Of a stretch of 39,746 nucleotides of DNA, positions 27,929-35,906 are shown piece by piece. The notes beneath the pieces were generated by a model. It worked only from the letters and a program-made list of their open reading frames with translations. It ran no database searches and was not told the origin of the DNA. The position numbers and the translations under genes were made by a program. Position 1 is the first letter of the stretch. Every line of letters starts with the position of its first letter. Source of the DNA: Lactobacillaceae bacterium (lineage in GTDB: Bacteria > Bacillota > Bacilli > Lactobacillales > Lactobacillaceae); NCBI GenBank assembly GCA_031289015.1, contig JAITQG010000024.1, positions 1 through 39,746 of the forward strand, read 5' to 3'.

Positions 27929-28300
27929 TTAATGTTGTTGATAAAACTTTTTGAGCCGGTAATACTGGTTTGAGAAGAATTGATGGCGCCATTCCAATAC
28001 GAACAACACAACTCCCACAAACAAAATGATAAAGCTCGTCACATACCCAGGTTCACCTTCTTCAAAGGCCTCGTCTTCTAACGGGAATTCTTGGCGCATG
28101 ACCCCTTCATTTTCCCCAGCGGCGCCCTCAGCCTCGATCATGCGGCCCTGGTCTTCACTCTTGCTTAACTGATACATGGTATAGGTCTGCATATCAACTT
28201 GATTGTGCGAATGGACCGGCTGGCTGCCGAACGTGACATGAAAGACACAGAGGCCCAAAATGACACTAGCTACAATTTTAATGATTGATCCTTGGCGCAT
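27929..28300 (-). CDS. Small two-helix membrane protein of unknown function
   Basis: From the ATG at 28298-28300 (AGGAG ten bases upstream) the product is 123 residues. It has an N-terminal hydrophobic helix (about 6-26) that may be a signal anchor, an outside loop with a strongly acidic stretch (EDQGRMIEAEGAAGENEG to EEGEPGY), a second helix (about 84-102) and a short basic tail rich in Tyr, Lys and Gln. I recognise no family. A longer frame to 28366 is open but lacks a ribosome site. It has its own terminator and lies tail-to-tail with ykoC, downstream of the map terminator, so it appears to be an independent unit. Confidence 0.6.
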   Translation of the reverse strand: MRQGSIIKIVASVILGLCVFHVTFGSQPVHSHNQVDMQTYTMYQLSKSEDQGRMIEAEGAAGENEGVMRQEFPLEDEAFEEGEPGYVTSFIILFVGVVLFVLEWRHQFFSNQYYRLKKFYQQH

Positions 28301-28402
28301 CGTTTGGGCTCTCCTATCCATTTCTTTTATTATCTTCAGAATAGTCGAGAAATACGAACTTTTCATGATAGGAGTTGCAATGATTATCGTAAAATAATGA
28401 AC

Positions 28403-28426
28403 AAAAAAAGCCAGGTCGCCCCAGCT
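28403..28426 (-). terminator. Terminator of map
   Basis: AGCTGGG, GCGA loop, CCTGGCT, then seven T on the minus strand; it lies ten bases after the stop codon. Confidence 0.85.
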
Positions 28427-28435
28427 GCGGTTAAA

Positions 28436-29218
28436 TTATAAATATTTAGCATCAAATTCAGGATCTTGGGACGTCAAAATCTTAGGTCCGTCATTGGTAA
28501 TGGCAATCGTGTGCTCATATTGGGCTGACCATGAGCCATCAGAAGTCGTCACGGTCCAACCGTCTTCTTCTGACGTGTCGACTTCCCAGCCTCCCATATT
28601 GACCATGGGTTCGATGGTAATCGTCATGCCGGCCTTCAAGCGCAAACCACGCCCAGCAATCCCCACGTGAGGGACAGCGGGTTCTTCGTGCATTGTTGGG
28701 CCAATGCCGTGCCCGATGTAAGCCCGGACATCGCCAAAGCCTTCTTCAGTTTCAACGTAATGTTCAATCACGGCGCCAATATCACCCAGACGGTTCCCCA
28801 CTTGGGCTTGATCGATCCCCAGGTACAAAGCCTTCTTGGTCACGTCCATCAAGCGTTGGACTTCTGGTGAAACTTCACCCACCGCATATGTCCAAGCCGA
28901 ATCAGAATACGCCCCGTCCAAATCAACAACCGTATCAACCTTGACGATATCGCCATTCTTTAAAATCAAACCCTTGCGTGGGAAAGCATGCGCAACTTCG
29001 TCATTAACCGAAACCGTCGTCGCATATTCAAAGCCTTCAAAGCCGATTTGGGCGGCGCGTCCACCATGGTCTTCAATATATTTGCGCCCAAATTCTTCAA
29101 TCAACCAAGTCGAAATCCCCGGCTTGATGACATCGCGCAAACCGATGTGCATCCCCGCAATTATTGCCCCAGAAGCTTTCATAGCTTCAATTTCACGTTG
29201 CGATTTTAATGTAATCAC
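28436..29218 (-). CDS. map: Methionine aminopeptidase, type I
   Basis: The 260-residue enzyme removes the initiator methionine from new proteins. Metal ligands are seen in order: Asp in KVDTVVDLDGAYSDSAWT (two Asp), His in YIGHGIGPTMHEEP, Glu in TITIEPMVN and Glu in YEHTIAIT. No zinc-finger extension is present. The start is GTG at 29216-29218 with AGGGAG nine bases ahead. Between the two lies ATG CAG TGA, a two-codon frame overlapping the start. An inverted repeat at 29254-29277 abuts its -10. Confidence 0.96.
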   Translation of the reverse strand: MITLKSQREIEAMKASGAIIAGMHIGLRDVIKPGISTWLIEEFGRKYIEDHGGRAAQIGFEGFEYATTVSVNDEVAHAFPRKGLILKNGDIVKVDTVVDLDGAYSDSAWTYAVGEVSPEVQRLMDVTKKALYLGIDQAQVGNRLGDIGAVIEHYVETEEGFGDVRAYIGHGIGPTMHEEPAVPHVGIAGRGLRLKAGMTITIEPMVNMGGWEVDTSEEDGWTVTTSDGSWSAQYEHTIAITNDGPKILTSQDPEFDAKYL

Positions 29219-29248
29219 TGCATTATTCTCCCTTATTTCTTTTTACTA

Positions 29249-29277
29249 ATTGTACACCAAAAACATTTAGTTGGTGT
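29249..29277. promoter_or_regulatory. map -10 element with adjacent inverted repeat
   Basis: TACAAT of the map promoter (minus strand, 29249-29254) is directly followed upstream by a dyad: ACACCAA (29254-29260) and TTGGTGT (29271-29277), ten-base spacer. It lies in the divergent map-ilvE region and may be a repressor site acting on map, ilvE or both. Confidence 0.45.
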
Positions 29278-29282
29278 TGTAA

Positions 29283-29311
29283 TTGAATTTTTTGCCAAAT
29301 TCTGGCATGAT
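29283..29311 (+). promoter_or_regulatory. Candidate promoter of ilvE
   Basis: TTGAAT (29283-29288), 17 bases, CATGAT (29306-29311), with TGG before the -10. Fair match only. Confidence 0.45.
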
Positions 29312-29360
29312 AGCAGTAATCTAAAAACGCCATCCAGCAAGAAAGCATAGGGACTTGAAT

Positions 29361-30398
29361 ATGACAAAAGCACGTGTAGCAGATTTTGACTGGGCCAACC
29401 TTGATTTTAGTTACCATGATTTACCATATCGGTATCGCCTTGAATATCACAACGGCGCCTGGGAAACTGGCCAATTAATTGAAGATTCAAATATCGTCTT
29501 AAGCGAAGCCGCCGTGGTTTTGCACTATGGCCAAGAAACCTTTGAAGGCCTCAAAGCCTACCGTCGCAAGGATGGTGGCATTAACCTCTTCCGCCCTTAT
29601 CGCAATGCCGAGCGGATTAATAATTCAGCCGCCCGCTTGATGATGCCAGAAATTCCAACTGAAACTTTCGTGCAAGCCGCCATTGAGTTGGTCCAAGCCA
29701 ATCAAGCCTTTGTGCCACCGTATAGTTCAGGGGCCACTTTGTATTTGCGCCCAATGTTGATTGGGACGAGTGCCATGGTTGGAGTTAAGCCGGCCCAAGA
29801 TTATATTTTCCAAATCTTTGCGACCCCCGTTGGTCCATACTTCAAGGGTGGTTTGACGCCCACCGCCTTTGTGACTAGCACGTTTGATCGGGCGGCCCCA
29901 AGTGGTACCGGCCAAGCCAAAGTTGGTGGCAATTATGCCGCCTCATTGCTGCCCGGCCAAGAAGCGCATGCCGCTGGTTATTCAGACGTGGTGTACCTTG
30001 ATCCATCCACTCATGAATTCATCGAAGAACTGGGAGCGGCCAACTTTTACGGTATCACAGCTGACGGACGTTTGTTAACGCCCAAGTCACCATCAATTTT
30101 ACCGTCAATCACCAAGTATTCAGTGTTGACGATTGCCGCTGAACTTGGCTTAAAGGTTGAAGAAACCCAAATTAGCATCAACGACATTGATCAATTCGTC
30201 GAAGCTGGTGCGATGGGTACGGCCGCGGTGATTTCACCAGTGGCTTCGATTACCCACAATGGCGTTAAACACGTCTTCCACTCAGAAACTGAACCTGGTC
30301 CGCTGACCCAAGCTATTTATAAGCGCTTGACGGAAATTCAGTTTGGGGATGCCCCAGCGCCAGAAGCTGATTGGATTGTTGACGTACCACTTGATTAA
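29361..30398 (+). CDS. ilvE: Branched-chain amino acid aminotransferase
   Basis: The 345-residue PLP enzyme of fold type IV moves the amino group between Leu/Ile/Val and 2-oxoglutarate. The PLP lysine is Lys187 in AKVGGNYAAS, followed by EELGAANF (the Glu-x-Gly-x-x-Asn phosphate-side motif) and GTAAVISPV. Length fits the BCAT II group of Bacilli. The ATG at 29361 has AGGGA at seven bases; a TTG two codons upstream is less likely. In lactic acid bacteria this enzyme mainly degrades branched-chain amino acids. Monocistronic, with a strong terminator. Confidence 0.94.
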   Translation: MTKARVADFDWANLDFSYHDLPYRYRLEYHNGAWETGQLIEDSNIVLSEAAVVLHYGQETFEGLKAYRRKDGGINLFRPYRNAERINNSAARLMMPEIPTETFVQAAIELVQANQAFVPPYSSGATLYLRPMLIGTSAMVGVKPAQDYIFQIFATPVGPYFKGGLTPTAFVTSTFDRAAPSGTGQAKVGGNYAASLLPGQEAHAAGYSDVVYLDPSTHEFIEELGAANFYGITADGRLLTPKSPSILPSITKYSVLTIAAELGLKVEETQISINDIDQFVEAGAMGTAAVISPVASITHNGVKHVFHSETEPGPLTQAIYKRLTEIQFGDAPAPEADWIVDVPLD

Positions 30399-30410
30399 TT
30401 AATCACAACA

Positions 30411-30453
30411 AAAAACCGATTTAGATGTCTGTTCACCATCTAAATCGGTTTTT
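30411..30453. terminator. Bidirectional terminator between ilvE and dagK
   Basis: AAAAACCGATTTAGATG and CATCTAAATCGGTTTTT form a 17-pair perfect stem with a nine-base loop; both strands end in T-runs. It serves the convergent ilvE and dagK transcripts. Confidence 0.93.
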
Positions 30454-30527
30454 AAATATTACGCTGTATTTTTATTCTGCTATTAATAAATGACCTTTAT
30501 TTGTGCAAAATGTTGTTTTTTTGTTGC

Positions 30528-31469
30528 CTACTCACTTTTTTGCCCAAGGGCGCCAGGTGACATGGCATCAATATTGGCCACCATCTCAATGTGTTGTTGG
30601 AAATTATCAAACAACATCGGTGCATCCCCACCATATTCGCCGTCCAAATTAATCATGACTTGTTGCTGATCGGTCGGAATGACTTCCACATGCTCAGTTT
30701 TCACATACAACAAATTTGGATCGTCAACGTGCTTCCCGCCGTTCATCAATTCAGCGGCCAACGTCAAGATTTCAGGGAACTTAGTCGTCTTCACAATCAA
30801 CAACGTGAACTTCCCATCATCTAACTTAGCATCGGGCACAATCGATTCGAACCCCCCCACTGAATTAGTCAACGCCAAGAAAAACATCGAGGCCACACCG
30901 TTGTATTCACCATCGTCATATTTAACGTGCAAATTCATCGGCTTCACGCGGGTAATCAATTCAGCACCTTTGACCAAATAGGCAAAGTAACCATACATTG
31001 ACTTCAACTTTGAAGGCACTGAATACGTCAATTCAGACAATGAACCACCCGCGGCGATATTGATAAAGTACGTGTCATTGGCTTTTCCAATATCGATTAA
31101 AGCAGTTTGTTGCTTTAAGACGACCTTGGCAGATTCCAAAGGATCATCTCGCGGAATTTGAAGGGCCCGCGCGTAGTCATTGGTTGTCCCCGCTGGAATC
31201 ACGGCCAAAACTGGGCGCTTTTCCAACGGAGCAATTCCGTTGACGACTTCGTTAATCGTACCGTCTCCACCAGCCGCAATAATCAAATCAAACCCATCCA
31301 AGCTAGCACGCCGGGCTTCATCAAGTGCTGAGTTAGGTTTGGCCGTCGTCGCAAACGCCGAAGTTTCATACCCGGCTTGTTCATACACTTCCAAAATTTC
31401 GACTAGGTCACGCCGAATTGCTTCGCGGCCAGATGTCGGATTATAAATGATACGGGCTCGCTTAGTCAT
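30528..31469 (-). CDS. dagK: Diacylglycerol kinase (DagK/DgkB family lipid kinase)
   Basis: The 313-residue protein has the DAGK catalytic signature GGDGTINEVVNG near residue 70, the N-terminal IYNPTSGRE segment and the DDGKFTLLIV motif near residue 220. It phosphorylates diacylglycerol released by lipoteichoic acid synthesis, returning it to phospholipid synthesis, at the inner membrane face. GGAGGT precedes the ATG. It follows two DUF1292 genes by 22 bases, the last gene of the ireB-ruvX operon. Confidence 0.92.
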   Translation of the reverse strand: MTKRARIIYNPTSGREAIRRDLVEILEVYEQAGYETSAFATTAKPNSALDEARRASLDGFDLIIAAGGDGTINEVVNGIAPLEKRPVLAVIPAGTTNDYARALQIPRDDPLESAKVVLKQQTALIDIGKANDTYFINIAAGGSLSELTYSVPSKLKSMYGYFAYLVKGAELITRVKPMNLHVKYDDGEYNGVASMFFLALTNSVGGFESIVPDAKLDDGKFTLLIVKTTKFPEILTLAAELMNGGKHVDDPNLLYVKTEHVEVIPTDQQQVMINLDGEYGGDAPMLFDNFQQHIEMVANIDAMSPGALGQKSE

Positions 31470-31491
31470 GCGCTGAGCACCTCCGTTTTAA

Positions 31492-31782
31492 TTATTCATT
31501 AATTAGTGGGTCATCAAAATACGTGTCCATCATTTCAGCGACCATCTCCCATTCAGCGTCGGTCTCAATTGGTAACAGGCCAGCTTCTGGGCTTTCTTCA
31601 GCCAGCGCCTCATCATATACAAAGGCTTGCACCTCAGTATCATATGGTTCACCGGTCGTTTCATAGATGACAATATACGTCTTGTGGAACTTTTCATCTT
31701 CTACAAAGCGAAACAATTCTTCAAAAATATATTCTTGATCTTCTTCGTCTAATAACGTAAACTGCAGATTCTTTTCAGCCAT
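31492..31782 (-). CDS. DUF1292 family protein, copy 2
   Basis: This 96-residue acidic protein shares the DUF1292 pattern with its upstream neighbour: FTLLDEEDQEYIFEELFRF, then KFHKTYIVIYET, then a region ending in PIETDAEWEMVAEMMDTYFDD. Bacilli normally have such a gene after ruvX; its function is not known to me. It lies eight bases after copy 1, with a weak ribosome site (AGG), so it may depend on coupling. It is closely related to copy 1 in layout but clearly diverged in sequence. Confidence 0.85.
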   Translation of the reverse strand: MAEKNLQFTLLDEEDQEYIFEELFRFVEDEKFHKTYIVIYETTGEPYDTEVQAFVYDEALAEESPEAGLLPIETDAEWEMVAEMMDTYFDDPLINE

Positions 31783-31790
31783 TGTGGCGC

Positions 31791-32081
31791 CTATAGCTTT
31801 TCTTGATCGTCGAGGAATTGATCCAAACGAGATTCAATCATCGCCCATTCGTCTTCAGCTTCGATTTGTTCTAATGAACCTTCGACATCATTGTCAGTGT
31901 CATTTGGATCATAGCTAAAGGCCAAAATGTCAACGTCGTCTTCTTCCCAATCGGCACCAGCTGCGTACACCAAAATGTAGCTCTTATGATATGTTTCACT
32001 CTCAGTAAACGTGAACAAGACTTCGTAAAGTTCCTCTTGTCCCTTGTCATCTACCAATGTAATCAAATCTTGGTCATCCAT
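31791..32081 (-). CDS. DUF1292 family protein, copy 1
   Basis: The 96-residue acidic product begins MDDQDLITLVDDKGQEELYE, continues with a TYHKSYILVYAAG segment and ends with a QIEAEDEWAMIESRLDQFLDD block. The ATG at 32079-32081 follows AGAGG by eight bases; a GTG three codons upstream overlaps the ribosome site and is rejected. It lies directly after ruvX, the usual place of this family in Bacilli, so this is probably the ancestral copy. Confidence 0.88.
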   Translation of the reverse strand: MDDQDLITLVDDKGQEELYEVLFTFTESETYHKSYILVYAAGADWEEDDVDILAFSYDPNDTDNDVEGSLEQIEAEDEWAMIESRLDQFLDDQEKL

Positions 32082-32096
32082 GTTTATCACCTCTGT

Positions 32097-32555
32097 TTAG
32101 TCAAATGTCATACGCGTCGAGCCGGTTGTTAACAATGGGCCTTTGCGATCTAAGTAGTTTTTCAAAATTAGTTCTGCGGCAAGTTTGTCGATGACAGCTT
32201 TGCGCTTTTTACGCGAAATATCCGCCTCTTCAACTAACATTCGCTCAGCCTCGACCGTAGTTAGGCGTTCATCTTGGTAATCGACGGGCAAGCCAAACGT
32301 CGCCTCCAACAATTTACCATATGCTTGGGACGCCTCAGCCCGCGGTCCAAATGAGTTGTTCATGTTTTTAGGCAGACCTAACACAAAGCCCGTTGGTTTG
32401 TGTTTAGCCACCAGTTCTTGCATCCGCTCAATGCCAAATTCTTGTTCATCTTCATTGATGCGAATGATTTCTAACCCTTGTGCCGTCCAGCCCATGGGGT
32501 CAGAAACTGCGACCCCCACAGTGCGTGAACCCACGTCAAGTCCAAAGATTGCCAT
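32097..32555 (-). CDS. ruvX: RuvX/YqgF, putative pre-16S rRNA nuclease (RNase H fold)
   Basis: The 152-residue protein opens with [21 protein letters not shown], the first catalytic Asp strand of the YqgF family, then has [10 protein letters not shown], then [12 protein letters not shown] with the second acidic site, and a helix with [14 protein letters not shown]. The family was named a Holliday junction resolvase but later work linked it to 16S rRNA 5' maturation. It follows ireB by 22 bases. Confidence 0.94.
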   Translation of the reverse strand: MAIFGLDVGSRTVGVAVSDPMGWTAQGLEIIRINEDEQEFGIERMQELVAKHKPTGFVLGLPKNMNNSFGPRAEASQAYGKLLEATFGLPVDYQDERLTTVEAERMLVEEADISRKKRKAVIDKLAAELILKNYLDRKGPLLTTGSTRMTFD

Positions 32556-32577
32556 GTAATTTCGCCTATGCTCTCTG

Positions 32578-32829
32578 CTACTTTTTCAAGTAAGCCTCAA
32601 CCAATGCTTCGATAATTTCATCACGTTCATAGCGCCGAATTAAATTACGAGCGTCATTATTACGCGGAATGTATGCAGGATCACCAGAAATGATGTAGCC
32701 CACAATTTGATTAATTGGATTATAACCCTTTTCCTCAAGTGCAGCGTACACGATTTCCAACGTCTTGCGGATATCGTGTTGTTCATGTCCAAATTTAAAT
32801 ACGGCTGTGTTGTCGATTGATTCGCTCAT
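32578..32829 (-). CDS. ireB: IreB-family regulatory phosphoprotein
   Basis: The 83-residue protein matches IreB (DUF965/YrzL): [13 protein letters not shown], then [30 protein letters not shown] and the end [17 protein letters not shown]. In Enterococcus faecalis IreB is a substrate of the Ser/Thr kinase IreK and affects cephalosporin resistance; Thr8 here is in the place of the phosphorylated N-terminal threonines. AGGGGG precedes the ATG. First gene of the operon with ruvX and the DUF1292 genes, downstream of alaS. Confidence 0.93.
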   Translation of the reverse strand: MSESIDNTAVFKFGHEQHDIRKTLEIVYAALEEKGYNPINQIVGYIISGDPAYIPRNNDARNLIRRYERDEIIEALVEAYLKK

Positions 32830-32866
32830 GGTTTTACCCCCTATTTGGAAAAATACTCTGTTATCG

Positions 32867-32880
32867 TCTATTTTACACTA
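32867..32880 (-). promoter_or_regulatory. Candidate -10 element of ireB operon
   Basis: TAGTGTAAAATAGA, the same 14-mer as before gatC. It lies in the 84-base gap after alaS, about 40 bases before ireB. No good -35 is seen. Confidence 0.4.
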
Positions 32881-32913
32881 TTGCCGGCCAAGAATGTTTA
32901 ACTCGACCTTAAA

Positions 32914-35562
32914 TTATTTCGTTGCTAACCAAGTTGCAGTTTGGGCAAAGGCGTCTTGAATTCCCGCTGGGTTTTTACCACCCGCTTGGGCCATATCAGG
33001 TCGACCACCACCGCCACCACCAATCGCTGGGGCAACCGCCTTGATCAAATCACCAGCCTTAACTCCCTTAGCAATGGCGTCATCAGCCACGGCAACCAAC
33101 AAGTTAACCTTGTCACCTAAGTTAGCGGCTAAGACCAAAACATCGGATGGCTTAGTTTGCTTCCAGTTGTCCGCTGTTTGACGCAAGGCATCCATTGATT
33201 CAACAGCCAATTCAGCAGCAATATAGCTAAAGTTACCAGCTTGCTTGACGTCGTTAAACGCTGAGGCGGCAGATTCGTTGGCCAACTTGGCCTCCAATGA
33301 CATAACTTGGCGTTCAGCTTCCTTCAATTGTGCTTGCAAAGCTTCAATCTTGTCGTTAACTTCTGACAATTGTGGGGCCTTAACCAATGCCACAGCTTGG
33401 TTCAACAAGGCATCGTGCTCCTTGACGTAATCCATGGCTCCTTGGCCAGTGACGGCTTCAATCCGGCGAATTCCGGCCCCAGTGCCTTGTTCAGAAACAA
33501 TCTTGAACATACCTAGTTCAACCGTCCCATCCGCATGGGTTCCACCATCAAATTCGATATTGAAATCCCCGATTGAAACGACGCGGACCTTTTCACCATA
33601 CTTTTCAGTAAAGACGGCGACCGCCCCGAGTTGCTTGGCTGATTCAATGTCAGTTTCAACCCAAGAAATTGGTAAGTTTTCAATAATTTTTTGATTAATC
33701 AAATCTTCAATGGCTGCTAACTTCTCAGCTGGCACAGGGCCATTGTAAGTGAAGTCATACCGCAAAAGCTTGTCATTAACTAATGAACCCGCTTGCGTCG
33801 TGTGTTCACCCAACGTGTTGCGCAGCGCTTGATCCAACATGTGCGTGGCTGTATGGTTCTTTGAAACAGCCGCGTGATATGCGCGATCAACGTCTAATTG
33901 GTACACCTCACCGACGCTAAGTTGCCCCGTCACTGCCAAAGTGTGCAAGTGTTGCCCATTGGGTGCGACTTGGACATCAATAACCGTCGCCACAACTTCA
34001 CCAGCTTGGTTAGTCACAGTTCCCTTGTCCGCCACTTGGCCACCCATTTCAGCATAGAATGGCGTGGTATCAAAAATAACTTGAACTTGGTTTTCAGTTG
34101 ACGCATCAACTAATTGATCATGTTCAATAATGTTTTCTAATTTAGCCGCAGCAACCGTTAATTCTGACCAACCAACATACTTTGAAGGGGTCGTCAAATC
34201 CGTCAACAACGCATTTTGCACGCCCATTGAAGCTTGTGAGCCACGCGCCGCCCGCGCCCGTTCTTGTTGCGCCTTCATTTCAGCGTCAAAGCCAGCCCGG
34301 TCAACACTCAACCCAGCATCAGTCGCCGCTTCAGCCGTTAATTCGTACGGGAAACCATACGTGTCATACATCTTGAAGGCGACTTTACCATCAATCACGC
34401 CGCCATCAAGCTTGGCAGCGTCCATAACGTCGTTCAACAACGTCAAGCCAGCTGACAAGGTCTTGTTAAAGCGCTCTTCTTCAGCCGTCACGATTGATGC
34501 GATGTATTCAGCATTAGCCGTTACTTCAGGATAATATGATTCCATGATCTGACCGACAATTGGCACCAACTTGTTCAAGAAAGTTTCTTCAATCCCTAGG
34601 CGCCGACCATGCACCACAGCCCGCCGGAGCAACCGCCGGATGATATAACCACGTCCTTCGTTTGAAGGCAAAGCACCATCCCCAATCGCAAACGTCACCG
34701 CGCGAATGTGGTCAGCAATAATCTTAAACGAAATATCCTTAGTTTCATCTTGACCATACTTGTATTGTCCAGATAGCTCTTCCGTCTTTTTAATAATTGG
34801 CAAGAACAAATCTGTCTCAAAATTGGTCTTGGCATGTTGAAAGACTGAAACCAACCGTTCCAACCCAGCGCCCGTATCAATGTTTTTATGAGGCAATTCA
34901 GGATAAGTTGAGTTATCAGTCAAGCCTGGCAAGTGATTGTATTGTGAGAACACAATGTTCCAGATTTCTAAATACCGTTCGTTTTCGCCACCAGGATAAT
35001 TTTCACTGGCATCTGCCACATCAAATTCAGGTCCGCGGTCATAGAAAATTTCAGTGTCTGGTCCAGAAGGCCCTTCACCAATATCCCAGAAATTATCGGG
35101 TTCTTCGTAGAGATGATCGGCTGGCAAGCCAACTGACTCCAACCAAATTTGCTTGGCTTCAGTGTCGTTTGGATACACCGTCACATACAACTTTTCAGGA
35201 TCCAAGCCATACCATTCTGGACTCGTCAACAATTCCCACGCCCAAGGAATGACTTCAACCTTGAAATAATCGCCAATTGAAAAATTCCCCAACATTTCAA
35301 ACAATGTGTGGTGGCGCGCCGTATGGCCGACGTTTTCAATATCGTTGGTCCGCAATGACTTTTGCGCGTTCGTCAAGCGATGATTATCTGGAATCACGCT
35401 CCCATCAAAATACTTCTTGAGCGTGGCAACCCCAGAATTAATCCACAACAAACTTGGATCATCTTGGGGGACCAATGATTGGGATGGTTCGATTTTGTGA
35501 CCTTTAGATTCAAAGAACCGCAAAAACATATCGCGAATCTCAGCTGAAGTTAGTTCCTTCAT
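32914..35562 (-). CDS. alaS: Alanyl-tRNA synthetase
   Basis: The 882-residue class II synthetase charges tRNA-Ala. Motif 1 (residues around [20 protein letters not shown]), the central tRNA recognition part, the editing domain ([13 protein letters not shown]) and the C-terminal C-Ala domain with [15 protein letters not shown] are all present. In the editing domain the usual ELCGGTH reads EFDGGTH, so the zinc-ligand Cys is Asp672 (codon 33547-33549). The ATG at 35560-35562 is chosen because AGAGGT stands nine bases ahead and the product starts [10 protein letters not shown]; the upstream open frame runs into the T-box leader. Controlled by the T-box at 35586-35802. Confidence 0.97.
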   Translation of the reverse strand: MKELTSAEIRDMFLRFFESKGHKIEPSQSLVPQDDPSLLWINSGVATLKKYFDGSVIPDNHRLTNAQKSLRTNDIENVGHTARHHTLFEMLGNFSIGDYFKVEVIPWAWELLTSPEWYGLDPEKLYVTVYPNDTEAKQIWLESVGLPADHLYEEPDNFWDIGEGPSGPDTEIFYDRGPEFDVADASENYPGGENERYLEIWNIVFSQYNHLPGLTDNSTYPELPHKNIDTGAGLERLVSVFQHAKTNFETDLFLPIIKKTEELSGQYKYGQDETKDISFKIIADHIRAVTFAIGDGALPSNEGRGYIIRRLLRRAVVHGRRLGIEETFLNKLVPIVGQIMESYYPEVTANAEYIASIVTAEEERFNKTLSAGLTLLNDVMDAAKLDGGVIDGKVAFKMYDTYGFPYELTAEAATDAGLSVDRAGFDAEMKAQQERARAARGSQASMGVQNALLTDLTTPSKYVGWSELTVAAAKLENIIEHDQLVDASTENQVQVIFDTTPFYAEMGGQVADKGTVTNQAGEVVATVIDVQVAPNGQHLHTLAVTGQLSVGEVYQLDVDRAYHAAVSKNHTATHMLDQALRNTLGEHTTQAGSLVNDKLLRYDFTYNGPVPAEKLAAIEDLINQKIIENLPISWVETDIESAKQLGAVAVFTEKYGEKVRVVSIGDFNIEFDGGTHADGTVELGMFKIVSEQGTGAGIRRIEAVTGQGAMDYVKEHDALLNQAVALVKAPQLSEVNDKIEALQAQLKEAERQVMSLEAKLANESAASAFNDVKQAGNFSYIAAELAVESMDALRQTADNWKQTKPSDVLVLAANLGDKVNLLVAVADDAIAKGVKAGDLIKAVAPAIGGGGGGRPDMAQAGGKNPAGIQDAFAQTATWLATK

Positions 35563-35585
35563 GTTTACATACCTCTTTTTTTGAT

Positions 35586-35802
35586 AAAAATACAAAAAGC
35601 AACCCTTGCTAGTAAAGACGCCAACACGCGGTACCACTTTACTTGCAATGAATTGCCTCATTACCTCTTAATAGGCCGATATCGCTGGCAAACGGCTTGT
35701 TTTCACAAACAGTAATTCTCACAAGGTAGCATCCAGACTTTTTTGCATTGTTCACACCGCCACAATGTCTCTGTTTGTCCAAAATTTTCTGAATATGTCC
35801 TT
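35586..35802 (-). promoter_or_regulatory. T-box riboswitch leader of alaS
   Basis: The T-box sequence TGGTACCGCG lies at 35627-35636 (minus strand), inside an antiterminator formed by AGTAAAG and CTTTACT. Near the 3' side of stem I the sequence GGATGCTACC offers the specifier GCU (35728-35730), an alanine codon followed by A, which fits the downstream alaS. A terminator hairpin AGCAA-GGG-TTGCT with a T-run lies at 35590-35605. Uncharged tRNA-Ala should therefore raise alaS transcription. Confidence 0.93.
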
Positions 35803-35808
35803 GCAACA

Positions 35809-35814
35809 AGTATA
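35809..35814 (-). promoter_or_regulatory. -10 of the alaS T-box transcript
   Basis: TATACT preceded by TGG, an extended -10. The -35 region is weak at 17-base spacing. Confidence 0.6.
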
Positions 35815-35868
35815 CCACAGGCACTGGTGTGGTGGTTTTTCAAGGGTGTTACAAATTATTAATATATC

Positions 35869-35899
35869 AAAAAAAGCCGACCAAATTAGTCAGCTTTTT
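35869..35899 (-). terminator. Terminator of cshB
   Basis: AAAGCTGAC, seven-base loop, GTCGGCTTT, then T-run on the minus strand. Confidence 0.88.
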
Positions 35900-35906
35900 G
35901 CAATGC

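Noticed and set aside
29286-29303. CodY-like box near ilvE
   Set aside because: Too many mismatches to the AATTTTCWGAAAATT consensus, and presence of CodY in this organism is unknown.
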